Assembly (NCBI RefSeq): GCF_003634455.1
Contig: NZ_RBLC01000007.1
Location: 1-64,000 of the forward strand
Reading direction: 5' to 3'
Source: Flavobacterium endophyticum
GTDB taxonomy: Bacteria > Bacteroidota > Bacteroidia > Flavobacteriales > Flavobacteriaceae
Length of the DNA stretch: 64,000 nucleotides
In this document: piece after piece, positions 33,618 through 42,231 of the stretch
Position numbering within the stretch: the first letter of the stretch is position 1
How the letters are laid out: each line of letters opens with the position of its first letter
Position numbers and translations under genes: made by a program
The notes under the pieces: model-generated
Databases searched by the model: none
The model's input: the letters and a program-made list of their open reading frames with translations, nothing else
What the model was told of the DNA's origin: nothing

Positions 33618-34806
33618 TCAGTTTTAATTTTAGCTTTACATAAAATTTTCCAGAATCGGCATAGGTTTCCAATTCGTTTCGCTCAGGAAAATAAAGGTTT
33701 ATTCTCTTGACCGTATTTTCAATTCCTAAACCGAAGGAATCGCCATTGCTTTTAATCCTATTGATATCATTAATTACAGAAAAGTCTATTTCGTTTTTTT
33801 GGACCTTGAACTTTACAATAATTTCGTTTTCTTTTGACGGATCGATACCATGCTTGAACGCATTTTCAATAAAGGAAATAAACAGCAGCGGCGGGATAAA
33901 GATAGAAGTTTCATCACAATCAACTTCAAAGATAATGTTAACGTTTTCAGTCAGTCGCAGTTTTTGGAGCTCGATATAATTTTTGATATATAAGATTTCT
34001 TCTTCAAGAGGAACGGTATCTTTATTAGTCTCATAAAGCATATAACGCATCAATTCCGACAGGTTCAAGATAGCCACAGGAGTCTGCTCTGATTTTTTTA
34101 TAGATAAAGAAAAGATCGTATTGAGCGAATTAAAGAAAAAGTGAGGGTTCAGCTGTGCTTTTAAAAAATTCAACTCAGAATTCTTTTTCTCCATTTCGGC
34201 TTCTTTTTGTCGCTTGTAGCTGGCATTCCATTCAATAAAAATCTTAAACATGGAACTGACCGTAAGATACAACGTAAAAAGAATAATGTTGGGCAGCATC
34301 ATGTGGATCATGAATATATAATTATTATCAAAAGGAAGAGCTGGTGCCGCTCTTACGCCCCTGACTGCTCTTGGAATACTTAATCTTGCTGGCTGGGAAG
34401 AAACGGATACCGTGTCGGCTTTTTCTTTATGAATAGAAATCATAGCAGCCCTAGGCGTTATTTGGGATGGCGGAATGGTTTGAAATGTCCGCGTTAGAGG
34501 CATAACCCGACTAAAGTACATTACCTCAATCTTAAAAATAGTTATAGAACAAGCGATTATCAATATAAGAGTGGTGACAATATAGAGTACCAAGCGGTTT
34601 TTAAGCAGAAGCTTTGGAACCAAGAAGAAATAATTGATATAAAAAAGAGAAATCGGTAGTAATATCCTTGGAATAAAACTTTTAAGGTCCGTATAACCAG
34701 CAAAAAAATCACTGAAAGGGAAGGCCAAAAACAAAAGCCAGATAAAAATGTGGAGCAGAAAGAGCCTAAAATTAAATGAAAAAATACTATATCTTTTAAT
34801 CAGCAT
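33607..34806 (-). CDS. LytS-type sensor histidine kinase
   Basis: A 399-residue kinase with four membrane helices in the first half (about 10-30, 45-62, 70-90 and 165-190) and an extracytoplasmic loop of about 70 residues between helices three and four, rich in Pro, Ser and Arg. The phosphoacceptor His is in LKAQLNPHFFFNSLNTIFSL (His_kinase family), and the ATPase part has PPLLFISFIENAFKHG and GLGIENTVKRI. The start ATGCTGATTAA overlaps the DUF4907 stop by 7 bases, so the kinase is translated with the lipoprotein genes upstream, hinting that it senses or serves that module. Confidence 0.92.
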   Translation of the reverse strand: MLIKRYSIFSFNFRLFLLHIFIWLLFLAFPFSDFFAGYTDLKSFIPRILLPISLFYINYFFLVPKLLLKNRLVLYIVTTLILIIACSITIFKIEVMYFSRVMPLTRTFQTIPPSQITPRAAMISIHKEKADTVSVSSQPARLSIPRAVRGVRAAPALPFDNNYIFMIHMMLPNIILFTLYLTVSSMFKIFIEWNASYKRQKEAEMEKKNSELNFLKAQLNPHFFFNSLNTIFSLSIKKSEQTPVAILNLSELMRYMLYETNKDTVPLEEEILYIKNYIELQKLRLTENVNIIFEVDCDETSIFIPPLLFISFIENAFKHGIDPSKENEIIVKFKVQKNEIDFSVINDINRIKSNGDSFGLGIENTVKRINLYFPERNELETYADSGKFYVKLKLKLNED

Positions 34807-35180
34807 TTGGTTTTGATTTTTAGAGTTGATAAATCTTTTAACGTCAATGTAGGCATTTCATTTCTTTTTATTTTTTGGATTACAAGATGGCAAGCCGCCG
34901 CCGCTTCAATACTATCGCAAAAAGGGACGTTTTCTTGTATTGCCGGAATAAAATCTTGATTGATCAGCAGCTGGTCATGTACAATCACCCTATATCCAAA
35001 ACCATTTTTGGTCTTATATACGATTCCTTCAATTTCGCTATCCTTTTTGCTTAGGCAAGAAGCGAATAGCGAAATTAGGAAAATAAAGCCAAGCGATTTT
35101 TTCAGCCATTTTAGATTCGGGGCCGTATGATGGGACAGCCCCTTATCTAGCTGAAAAAAACCAAACAAAAAATTAATCAT
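34800..35180 (-). CDS. DUF4907 lipoprotein
   Basis: A 126-residue protein. A hydrophobic signal (WLKKSLGFIFLISLFASC) ends in a lipobox Cys. The mature domain NGFGYRVIVHDQLLINQDFIPAIQ with ATG-like helix VIQKIKRNEMPTLTLKDL matches the short DUF4907 family. The preferred ATG at 35180 overlaps the Kelch stop codon (ATGATTAA) by 8 bases; it gives a long n-region of about 25 residues before the hydrophobic part, so another start cannot be excluded. Extracytoplasmic; function unknown. It lies between the Kelch and LytS genes with overlaps at both ends. Confidence 0.75.
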   Translation of the reverse strand: MINFLFGFFQLDKGLSHHTAPNLKWLKKSLGFIFLISLFASCLSKKDSEIEGIVYKTKNGFGYRVIVHDQLLINQDFIPAIQENVPFCDSIEAAAACHLVIQKIKRNEMPTLTLKDLSTLKIKTKC

Positions 35181-36168
35181 CGCTATTCGGAGCATCATTA
35201 GGCTTGAACTCATACATATCATCAAAATAAAAAGTACCGTTTTTTCCAAGTAGCACAAAGCCTCTTTCGCCATTCGAAATTGAGATAGCGTCTTGACGGG
35301 CAACAGCTTCGAAGTTTGTTTTTGTACTCCAGGTATCATTCGCAGGATTATATTCCCAAATATCTTTTGTCGTTCCTCCCGAAGTTATATAGCCATAGGA
35401 ACCAATTGAAAACCCGACAGCATTCGTACGGGCTATGTTGTATTTTTCATTTGCATCCAGATCCGAAAGTTTTTTCCATGTTTCGGTGGCTGTATCAAAT
35501 ACCCAAAAATCCTTGATGTTGATTCCGTTAGAAGAACCAGTTCCAAAATATACCTTTGTACCGATCGTAAAAGTTGTACCCTCACGGCGTTTGGCACCTC
35601 CAAAACCAAATTGCTCCGTCCATGTGTCTGTAACAGGATCGTATTTCCAGAAATCTTTTTTGTCATTTTCGCCATCAAAACCAGAACCGACGTAGCCAGC
35701 TGTAGCCGAATTAAAAGCTACGGCACCTCTTCGCAGCAAACCATTTCCGAAATTCGATATCGGTGTCCACGTATTATTTTGCGTATCATATTTGTAAAAG
35801 TCGGTCAGCTGCGTAGTTCCATTATATCCAGTGCCTAGATAGCCGTTGTTTCCTATCGCAAAAGCGACAGAAGAGCTTCTTTTTTCACCTGGAAAATCCG
35901 CTTTTTGTACCCAGAAATTACCTTCTATATCATACTGCCAAAAATCATTAAGATAATTGCTGCCGTCATATCCGGTGCCTACATAGGCGCTATTTCCAAT
36001 CGTAAAAGAAGTTGCGCTACTTCTTGGCCTACCATTAAATACGGTGCTTTCCAGCCAATTGCCGATACTGCTTTCGCCATCGTCTTTACTGCAACCAGCA
36101 GAAAAAAACAATGTCCCTAATAGACCTGTGCAAAGTAGTTTTTTGGAGCTTAAAAAATTCATTCTCAT
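35173..36168 (-). CDS. Six-bladed Kelch-repeat lipoprotein
   Basis: A 331-residue lipoprotein. The signal ends in TLFFSAGC, followed by SKDDGES, an acidic stretch typical of surface-exported Bacteroidota lipoproteins. The body is six Kelch blades, each with a pattern like YVGTGYDG-x-DFWQYD-x-W (for example GYLGTGYNGTTQLTDFYKYD, DFWKYDPVTDTWTEQ, DIWEYNPANDTWS), forming a beta-propeller that usually binds a protein or glycan. No galactose-oxidase catalytic domain. An ATG two codons in is an alternative start. Follows the DUF6268 gene by 5 bases and overlaps the DUF4907 start. Confidence 0.85.
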   Translation of the reverse strand: MRMNFLSSKKLLCTGLLGTLFFSAGCSKDDGESSIGNWLESTVFNGRPRSSATSFTIGNSAYVGTGYDGSNYLNDFWQYDIEGNFWVQKADFPGEKRSSSVAFAIGNNGYLGTGYNGTTQLTDFYKYDTQNNTWTPISNFGNGLLRRGAVAFNSATAGYVGSGFDGENDKKDFWKYDPVTDTWTEQFGFGGAKRREGTTFTIGTKVYFGTGSSNGINIKDFWVFDTATETWKKLSDLDANEKYNIARTNAVGFSIGSYGYITSGGTTKDIWEYNPANDTWSTKTNFEAVARQDAISISNGERGFVLLGKNGTFYFDDMYEFKPNDAPNSDD

Positions 36169-36173
36169 AAGTA

Positions 36174-37022
36174 TTATAAATTTAGATTGTATTTGAAACC
36201 CATTGTGATGTATATCGTATTCTTAAAATCGATGCCGGTTTTTGGTCTATTTTCCTGAAAAAGATCAAGCTGATTGGAAAAGGCATAACCCGACCGTAGT
36301 GTGGCCATCCAATTGTTATCTGATACATAATTGTATTCCAATCCGGCATTATAACTCCTCATTTCTATAGCGTTTATGTTCGGAATATTGTCTTGCTTGT
36401 CGCTCCTGATTTTTGAATAGAAAGAATCCACAAAAAGCGATGATTTTATACTGTTCTTTGGAGATAACATATACTGGAAATTGGTTTCCGGAAGGCCAAT
36501 TGTAAAACTAGCATTCTTGCTGATGAATTTTTGGTAGCTGACTACCGGCAGCCATCGCGGCTTTCCAAATAACGAAGAAAAGGACACTCCCAAAATAGTA
36601 TAGGAGGGATGGTCTCCTTCTATTTTTCTTGTAACAGCTAGAGAAAATGTAGGATAGATATCGTCAAATGTTATCGTATTCTTGAAGTTTGAATTCAACT
36701 CGGGCTCAAATGTGGCTAGCAAGTCCCAATTCTTATTGAACTCATGAGCATAGCCCATCGCAAATTTGACTGACTGGATGGATTGCAATTCATTGAAATA
36801 AGCCCCATCATTATCTTTGCCATAATCGATTTCAAATTTTTTAAATGAAGCGCCGTACGTAAACTGTCCTTGCTCTAAACCAAAGGCAGCAAAATGTTTG
36901 TTTAGCGACGCAGCATCCGTATTATAAATCATACTGTACTCATATTGTATTGAACCTGAACTTTCTTGCGAATAAGTAATCCCGTGACATGCCAACAAAA
37001 GGGCAGCAATGTGTCTGTGCAT
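36174..37022 (-). CDS. DUF6268 outer-membrane beta-barrel protein
   Basis: A 282-residue protein with a short signal peptide (about residues 1-19, HGITYSQ) and a mature part of alternating amphipathic strands ending in a hydrophobic YITMGFKYNLNL, the usual end of an outer-membrane barrel. Segments such as YTILGVSFSSLFGKPRWLPVVSYQ match the DUF6268 family. Probably an outer-membrane protein, about twelve strands. First gene of the leftward Kelch operon and preceded by a well-formed promoter. Function unknown. Confidence 0.75.
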   Translation of the reverse strand: MHRHIAALLLACHGITYSQESSGSIQYEYSMIYNTDAASLNKHFAAFGLEQGQFTYGASFKKFEIDYGKDNDGAYFNELQSIQSVKFAMGYAHEFNKNWDLLATFEPELNSNFKNTITFDDIYPTFSLAVTRKIEGDHPSYTILGVSFSSLFGKPRWLPVVSYQKFISKNASFTIGLPETNFQYMLSPKNSIKSSLFVDSFYSKIRSDKQDNIPNINAIEMRSYNAGLEYNYVSDNNWMATLRSGYAFSNQLDLFQENRPKTGIDFKNTIYITMGFKYNLNL

Positions 37023-37038
37023 GATTGATAATTTGCCT

Positions 37039-37068
37039 CAAACCTATTTTTTATTTGCTTTCCCAAAA
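37039..37068 (-). promoter_or_regulatory. Promoter of the DUF6268/Kelch/LytS operon
   Basis: On the minus strand TTTTG (37068-37064) is followed after 17 bases by TAGGTTTG (37046-37039), fitting TTTG-N-TAnnTTTG, 17 bases before the ATG at 37022. Confidence 0.6.
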
Positions 37069-37200
37069 ACTGAAATATACCATCAGGCCATTTTATACTA
37101 TAGTTTTTGAGTTATAGCCTACAGATTTTAAAAAAACGAATCCGTATTTAGAAATACGCTATATGACTGCAATTTTGCGCATTCCATATATAATTTAAAA

Positions 37201-37228
37201 TTGCTGAATTGGATCACTGCTACATTCG
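37201..37228 (+). promoter_or_regulatory. Putative promoter of the DUF4270/barrel pair
   Basis: TTG (37201-37203), 17 bases, then TACATTCG (37221-37228), one mismatch from TAnnTTTG, 21 bases before the ATG at 37249. The divergent gap 37069-37200 shows no clear palindrome. Confidence 0.4.
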
Positions 37229-37248
37229 TATCCTAAAAATTTATACGA

Positions 37249-38568
37249 ATGAAAAAAAGCATTGTTGCATTGTTGCTGATAGGACTATCGATACTTTTGA
37301 TTTCATGCAGCGCAGACAGCCTAGACAAGACATTTATTGTTGATAAAGATTTTGCCGAAAGCGATGTGAGGTTTATCAGCATTGACACTTTTACTGTTGA
37401 GATGTCTACCATAAAACTAGACAGCGTCATTACTTCGGGAGGGAATAAGCTGCTGATCGGGCAATATACGGATCCTGTTTTTGGAAAAGTAACATCTTCA
37501 GCATTTATGACCTTTATTCCGAAAACCTACACAATTTCTGAAGAAGCAGTTTTTGACAGTATTGTATTGAGCCTTAAATACGATGGCTATTTTTATGGCG
37601 ATACCTTAAGGCCCAAAACCGTTTTGGTTCAGAAATTATCCAAAGAATTAAAATTAGGGCCACAGCAGACGGCATTTTATAATACTTCCGAAGTTCCCAC
37701 CTTTAGCCCGATTTTAGCAAGCAAGACATTCAACCCTAGAATTAGCAAAGATTCGCTTACCCTAAAACTCGACCCAGTGTTTGGGAAAGACCTTTTTGAT
37801 AAGTTCAGGGGTGGCACTATAAGAACCGATGAAGATTTGAAAGAATTTTTTAAAGGACTAAAGCTCTTTCCGGGTGCAGATGAAAATGCTTCCTTGATAG
37901 CTTTCAAAGGCGCCAATAGCTTTATTCGGATGTATTATTCAAAGCCAGACCAGCCCAATGACAAGAAAACTTTTTTGCAGTTGGAATTTGATAGCAAGGA
38001 TACAGGCGCTAAATCTTTTAACCAAATTATAGGCGACAGAAGCGGCACCCCGTTGTCAGGCTTGCTGCCTCAAAATAAATCGCTTTCTTCCACAGCTTTA
38101 GACAACCTAAGTTTTCTACAGGGTGGTGCAGGTATTGCTGCTAAAGTCAGGTTTCCCCATATTCGGACGATTTCACAGATAAATGGTGGCAAAGGGCATG
38201 TGTTTAATGCAAAAATGAAAATCAAGCTAAGTCAGGCCTACTATACTAACAAGCTCTACTTATCCGATTCTTTGCAAGTTTTTGTGGTGGATGGCAATAA
38301 CAATATTATCAATGAGTACATCGATTCAAAAGGAAAAAAAATCAAGGCATCGGTAGCAAAACAAGACAAAGAATTTAATGAGGTCTTCTTGATTTTGCCG
38401 GTAGATGTTTTTTTGCAGAAGATAATCAATGAAGGCAATTATCTAGAATATGGGCTGCTCGTCCTGCCATACAGCTCTCAATATGGAAATAGGATGGTCT
38501 TAAATGGCGAACACAATCCAGAATATTCTTCTAACCTAAAAGTAATTTATGCAACTTATGACAAATAG
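37249..38568 (+). CDS. DUF4270 lipoprotein
   Basis: A 439-residue lipoprotein. MKKSIVALLLIGLSILLISC ends in a lipobox Cys. The mature protein matches the DUF4270 family: an early segment with IDTFTVEMSTIKLDSVITSG and LLIGQYTDPVFGKVTSSAF, AVFDSIVLSLKYDGYFYGD in the middle, and a C-terminal half ending YGLLVLPYSSQYGNRMVLNGEHNP. Elsewhere the family is usually a single gene beside glycogen synthase; here it is in a different setting, facing the Kelch operon, so it may be a paralogue with a special role. The outer-membrane barrel gene overlaps its 3' end by 20 bases. Confidence 0.85.
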   Translation: MKKSIVALLLIGLSILLISCSADSLDKTFIVDKDFAESDVRFISIDTFTVEMSTIKLDSVITSGGNKLLIGQYTDPVFGKVTSSAFMTFIPKTYTISEEAVFDSIVLSLKYDGYFYGDTLRPKTVLVQKLSKELKLGPQQTAFYNTSEVPTFSPILASKTFNPRISKDSLTLKLDPVFGKDLFDKFRGGTIRTDEDLKEFFKGLKLFPGADENASLIAFKGANSFIRMYYSKPDQPNDKKTFLQLEFDSKDTGAKSFNQIIGDRSGTPLSGLLPQNKSLSSTALDNLSFLQGGAGIAAKVRFPHIRTISQINGGKGHVFNAKMKIKLSQAYYTNKLYLSDSLQVFVVDGNNNIINEYIDSKGKKIKASVAKQDKEFNEVFLILPVDVFLQKIINEGNYLEYGLLVLPYSSQYGNRMVLNGEHNPEYSSNLKVIYATYDK

Positions 38569-39799
38569 ATCTACTTTTTTACTGCTTTCAGCATTTATTT
38601 CTGCCTGTTCCTTATCCGCACAAACCAACAACCAGACCAGTTCGCCTTATTCCCTTTTCGGATTGGGACGCTTTAATGATGCCAACACCGGAAAAACAAA
38701 TGCGCTAGGAAAAAGCGGAACGGCACTCAGTTCCGAAAGAGAAATAAACAACTTGAATCCGGCTTCGTTAGCCACAATCAAGAAAAACTCGTTTCTTTTT
38801 GATGTTGGAGCAAAAGCAGAAATGAACACATTTACAAATGAAATTGACGATACAAAAGTAACCACGGTAAGTTTCTCCAGCCTGGCTTTTGCCTTTCAGC
38901 TCGACAGCCGATCGGGAATCGGTCTTTCGCTTTCGCCTTATTCCGATGTAGGCTATAATTTGATGGGAATTGAAAATACCGTTGAAGGTTCTACAGAATC
39001 CTATTTCAGCAACATAAAAGGAAGCGGCGGGCTCAATGAAATCAAATTGAATTACGGAAGAAGCTTTTCAGAAAAACTGCGGATTGGGGCAAGCCTCAGC
39101 TATCATTTCGGGAAAATTTCTGAAGTAGAGATTACCAAGCTGAATGAAGACTATTTAATGATGGACGATAAAAATTATTATATGGGACTAAAAGCGGCTA
39201 TAGGAATGCAGTATGACATCAACAAAAAGATTACGATTTCGAGTGTTATCGGCCTTCCAACAGCTTTGAACGGCACTAAAGACTACAGGATACTAAAACT
39301 AGTAGAAGACTCTGAATCGGTTGTAAAAGAAGATTCGGAAAGCATAGCCGATTTTAAATTGCCGCTGACCTTGAATATAGGCATCAAAGCACAGTTAGGA
39401 AAAACCCTCACGCTAAATGCGGATTATACTCGATCGCAATGGTCGGCTACTGATATGGAAGATAATATCGGGCAATTTACCGACCAAGATGTTATTGCTG
39501 CCGGACTGGAATATACTAGCGAAACAAAAAATAATCTTTTGCAGAAAATAACGTATAGGCTGGGCGGCAATTATGATACGGGCTATCTTTCTATTGATGG
39601 AAATAAAGTGTCTGGGTTTGCAGTAACATCTGGATTAGGCATTCCTTTAGATTACAGGACCAATACGTTTATAAATGTTTCGTATAGCTATGGCCAGCGA
39701 GGACAAATGTCGAATTCGCTTATCCATGAAAATTACCATCTGTTTACTTTGAATTTAAGCCTTGAAGATATCTGGTTTGTAAAAAGAAAATACGAATAG
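38549..39799 (+). CDS. Outer-membrane beta-barrel protein
   Basis: A 416-residue protein with a signal peptide ending SACSLSAQ. Two ATGs are possible, 38549 and 38558, both inside the DUF4270 gene. The mature part SSPYSLFGLGRFNDANTGKT, then LNPASLATIKKNSFLFDVGA, resembles FadL-like Bacteroidota barrels. Further strands include GIGLSLSPYSDVGYNLMG, GASLSYHFGKISE and LGIPLDYRTNTFINVSYSYG, and the protein ends in aromatic FTLNLSLEDIWFVKRKYE. Probably an outer-membrane channel or receptor that works with the overlapping DUF4270 lipoprotein. Substrate unknown. One base separates it from the converging exporter gene. Confidence 0.78.
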   Translation: MQLMTNRSTFLLLSAFISACSLSAQTNNQTSSPYSLFGLGRFNDANTGKTNALGKSGTALSSEREINNLNPASLATIKKNSFLFDVGAKAEMNTFTNEIDDTKVTTVSFSSLAFAFQLDSRSGIGLSLSPYSDVGYNLMGIENTVEGSTESYFSNIKGSGGLNEIKLNYGRSFSEKLRIGASLSYHFGKISEVEITKLNEDYLMMDDKNYYMGLKAAIGMQYDINKKITISSVIGLPTALNGTKDYRILKLVEDSESVVKEDSESIADFKLPLTLNIGIKAQLGKTLTLNADYTRSQWSATDMEDNIGQFTDQDVIAAGLEYTSETKNNLLQKITYRLGGNYDTGYLSIDGNKVSGFAVTSGLGIPLDYRTNTFINVSYSYGQRGQMSNSLIHENYHLFTLNLSLEDIWFVKRKYE

Positions 39800-39800
39800 A

Positions 39801-40646
39801 CTAACGCCTAGATGTAATCGTTGAGCCAGCCGATGCCGTAACTACAAAAGCCACAGCCAAAATTTCATTGAAAGACAAATATTCCTGCAAAAATATAAAA
39901 GCACAGATAGAAGCCGCGGCGGGTTCTAAACTCATCAAGATGCTGAAGGTACGTGCAGGGAGCTGACCCAGAGCCTTCATTTCTAACGTAAACGGAATAG
40001 CGCTAGACAATAACGCAAGAGCGATGCCCATGCCCAAAAGCTGAGGAGTAAGATTGTTTAGCCCTTCTCCAAAAATTCCGAAAGGAACAACAAGCAGGGC
40101 TGCGAAGAGCATTCCAGTTGCTACGGCATCGCCGCCTTTCATTATAGCCGAAATTTTTCCGCCCAATACGATATAGGCTGCCCAAAACGCACCAGCCAAT
40201 AAGGCAAGCGAGGCTCCTAAAATATCAACTCCATTAGTAGTCCAAGGCGCGATTAAAATGATGCCAGCTGCTGCAAGCAATACCCACAAGAAATCAACAA
40301 TACGTTTTGAGCCTAAGACAGCGACCATTAAAGGACCGATAAATTCTAATGTTACTGCCAACCCGATCGGAATTTTTTCTATAGCAAAATAAAAGACCAA
40401 ATTCATGGCTCCAAGGCACAGACCATAAGGAAGTACGAATTTCCATTGATCGAGCGTAATTTTGCGCAAGTTAGGTCGATACACAGCCAGCAAGATAATT
40501 GCCGAGATGCCAATCCTTAATGAAGCCGTTCCCGGAGCTCCAATAGTCGGAAAAAGACTTTTTGCGATAGCTGCTCCAGACTGCACGCTTATGATTGCCA
40601 TGAGAACGGCAGGAATAGGAGGTATATTGATGGATTTGAGTCTCAT
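39801..40646 (-). CDS. EamA/DMT-family exporter, RhtA-like
   Basis: A 281-residue protein with ten membrane helices in two EamA halves (first half AIAKSLFPTIGAPGTASLRIG, second half GALLALLAGAFWAAYIVLGGK-like and LGQLPARTFSILMSLEPAAAS). The PARTFSILMSLEPAAA block and the length match RhtA, an inner-membrane threonine/homoserine exporter, though related proteins export other amino acids or metabolites. Single gene with a TAGTTTTG box at 40669-40676. Confidence 0.85.
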   Translation of the reverse strand: MRLKSINIPPIPAVLMAIISVQSGAAIAKSLFPTIGAPGTASLRIGISAIILLAVYRPNLRKITLDQWKFVLPYGLCLGAMNLVFYFAIEKIPIGLAVTLEFIGPLMVAVLGSKRIVDFLWVLLAAAGIILIAPWTTNGVDILGASLALLAGAFWAAYIVLGGKISAIMKGGDAVATGMLFAALLVVPFGIFGEGLNNLTPQLLGMGIALALLSSAIPFTLEMKALGQLPARTFSILMSLEPAAASICAFIFLQEYLSFNEILAVAFVVTASAGSTITSRR

Positions 40647-40668
40647 GGAATGTTTCGGATTGAAAGAG

Positions 40669-40676
40669 CAAAACTA
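40669..40676 (-). promoter_or_regulatory. Putative -7 box of the RhtA-like gene
   Basis: The minus strand reads TAGTTTTG (TAnnTTTG), 22 bases upstream of the ATG at 40646. A TTTTG lies 23 bases further upstream (40704-40700), at the long end of allowed spacing. Confidence 0.4.
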
Positions 40677-40760
40677 CGAAATTAGCTTTCTCAAGTAAGC
40701 AAAAAGGTAAAATATAATAACTGTCTGAAAGTGTATACCAAAATAAAAGAAGAGATGGTA

Positions 40761-40946
40761 TATAGAAACTACTTTTTCCCTGATAGGATTTCTGAATTGC
40801 CAACAGAAACTGACAGATTCCATACAGAAATTACTCTTTTCTAATAGGATTTATGAATTGCTATATAGAAACTGAGAAATGCTACACAGAAACTGCTTTT
40901 TCCTGATAGGATTTATGAATTGCTATATAGAAAACACTATTTTCTA
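40761..40946. repeat. Noncoding tandem array of about 62-bp direct repeats (three units)
   Basis: Units start at 40761, 40823 and 40885, each 62 bases long with compensating one-base indels. Shared blocks are (T/C)A(T/C)AGAAA, then CTTTTTCC-like, then ATAGGATTT(A/C)TGAATTGC, then AGAAACTGA in units 1 and 2. A decayed fourth unit (TTCTAATAGAATTTCTAGAATG) follows to about 40963. The period is not a multiple of three and no frame runs through, so it is not a coding repeat. It fills most of the 471-base gap between the exporter and serine hydrolase genes. There are no unique spacers, so not CRISPR. Confidence 0.8.
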
Positions 40947-41047
40947 ATAGAATTTCTAGAATGTTATGTAGGATTTGACAAATGTAATACAGCACTCGTG
41001 CAAAAAAGAAGACGTGATTCAAATTTTCTATTTACAAACTTAGCAAC

Positions 41048-41076
41048 TTTGTGTGATGGTTTAAAAGTTATATTTG
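41048..41076 (+). promoter_or_regulatory. Promoter of the serine hydrolase gene
   Basis: TTTG (41048-41051), 17 bases, then TATATTTG (41069-41076): a full match to the Bacteroidota promoter, 41 bases before the ATG at 41118. Confidence 0.65.
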
Positions 41077-41117
41077 TAATGATTTTTTACCGACCTCCTC
41101 ACTTCTAATTCTACTTT

Positions 41118-42176
41118 ATGAAAAAGTTTTCTGTCTTTTTTCTTCTTTTTACGTTTCATTTGATAATCGGGCAAACAAAAAAGATTGCTACAGTAATGGA
41201 TTCCTATATTCAAAAAGGTTTTAATGGAGCCGTATTGATTGCAAAAGACGGAAAAATAGAGTATCTGAAATATACCGGAATTGCGAATAGACATTATGAT
41301 ATTAAGTTTTCGGAAGCATCGAGATTTCATATCTTTTCGGTTACAAAAACGTTTACGGCCGCTTTGATTATGAAACTGTATGAAGAAAAGAAAATAAATC
41401 TTGATGCGACAATTTCGACTTATTATCCTGAATATAAAGGAGAAGGAAGGGATAAAATTACAATTAAAAATTTGCTGACGTACAGTAGCGGTAGGGACTT
41501 ACATGAAATGAGAGATTTCTTAGATGTGTATAGCAACAACATCTGGGGACTAGATACTTTTATTGAAAAATATTGTTCAGGAAAATTGATCAACCCACCA
41601 GGAACTAAATTCGACTATAGTAATGGTGATTACATACTGTTAGGGAAAATTATCGAAAAAGTAAGCGGTAAATCGTATGAAGAAATGCTACGGGAAAAAA
41701 TACTAGTACCGTTAAAAATGCAGCATACCGATTATCTGCATCATATCGATATCATAAAAGGCATGGCCGAAGGGTATTCTTATGACGATTCTTTAGCGCA
41801 AAAATTTTATAGTCCGACCAACTATTATATTGACAACCTGTATTCGGCAGGTGCTATGTATTCGACGCCAGAAGATATGTTGCTTTTTGACCAAGCAATT
41901 TTCAATCATACTTTATTGAAAAAAGAAACAGTTGATTTGATGCTGACTCCTTATAGCAACTTAGACGAGACAGCATTAGGCTTTTGGGTCTATCCTAAAA
42001 AGTTTGGGAAAATAGAAACTCTTTTGGCCGAAAGGCAAGGAGGAGGTTATGGTTTCCATTCCAATTGGGTTCATCTTATTGATAAAGGATTGACCTTTAT
42101 CTTTTTGTCAAATACCGATGCCGTTGATCTGAATGTAATGCGATTTGATATTATTGATGCTTATTTGAATAAATAA
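41118..42176 (+). CDS. Secreted beta-lactamase-fold serine hydrolase
   Basis: A 352-residue protein with a signal peptide (residues 1-19, LIIGQ). The class C beta-lactamase/PBP4* fold residues are Ser74 and Lys77 in FSVTKTF (SxxK) and Tyr167 in FDYSNGDY (YxN). The C-terminal box near QGGGYGFHSNWVHL takes the place of the KTG motif with a His, as in esterase and peptidase members. Periplasmic or secreted; may hydrolyse D-amino-acid peptides, esters or peptidoglycan fragments. A beta-lactam resistance role is not implied. Single gene with its own promoter and terminator. Confidence 0.85.
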   Translation: MKKFSVFFLLFTFHLIIGQTKKIATVMDSYIQKGFNGAVLIAKDGKIEYLKYTGIANRHYDIKFSEASRFHIFSVTKTFTAALIMKLYEEKKINLDATISTYYPEYKGEGRDKITIKNLLTYSSGRDLHEMRDFLDVYSNNIWGLDTFIEKYCSGKLINPPGTKFDYSNGDYILLGKIIEKVSGKSYEEMLREKILVPLKMQHTDYLHHIDIIKGMAEGYSYDDSLAQKFYSPTNYYIDNLYSAGAMYSTPEDMLLFDQAIFNHTLLKKETVDLMLTPYSNLDETALGFWVYPKKFGKIETLLAERQGGGYGFHSNWVHLIDKGLTFIFLSNTDAVDLNVMRFDIIDAYLNK

Positions 42177-42198
42177 GTTTTCGAACCTATTTAAAAAT

Positions 42199-42227
42199 AA
42201 AAATCCGGAACATTGTCCGGATTTTTT
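42199..42227. terminator. Terminator shared by serine hydrolase and DUF3857 operon
   Basis: A 9-bp stem (42201-42209 with 42216-42224, AAATCCGGA/TCCGGATTT), loop ACATTG, and T tails on both strands. It closes both converging units. Confidence 0.8.
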
Positions 42228-42231
42228 ATGT

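Noticed and set aside
40761..40963. CRISPR array
   Set aside because: Units are contiguous 62-bp direct repeats without unique spacers, and no cas genes are present.
41118..42176. Beta-lactamase conferring antibiotic resistance
   Set aside because: SxxK and YxN are present, but the KTG-box region differs and the sequence fits the broad serine hydrolase/esterase group.
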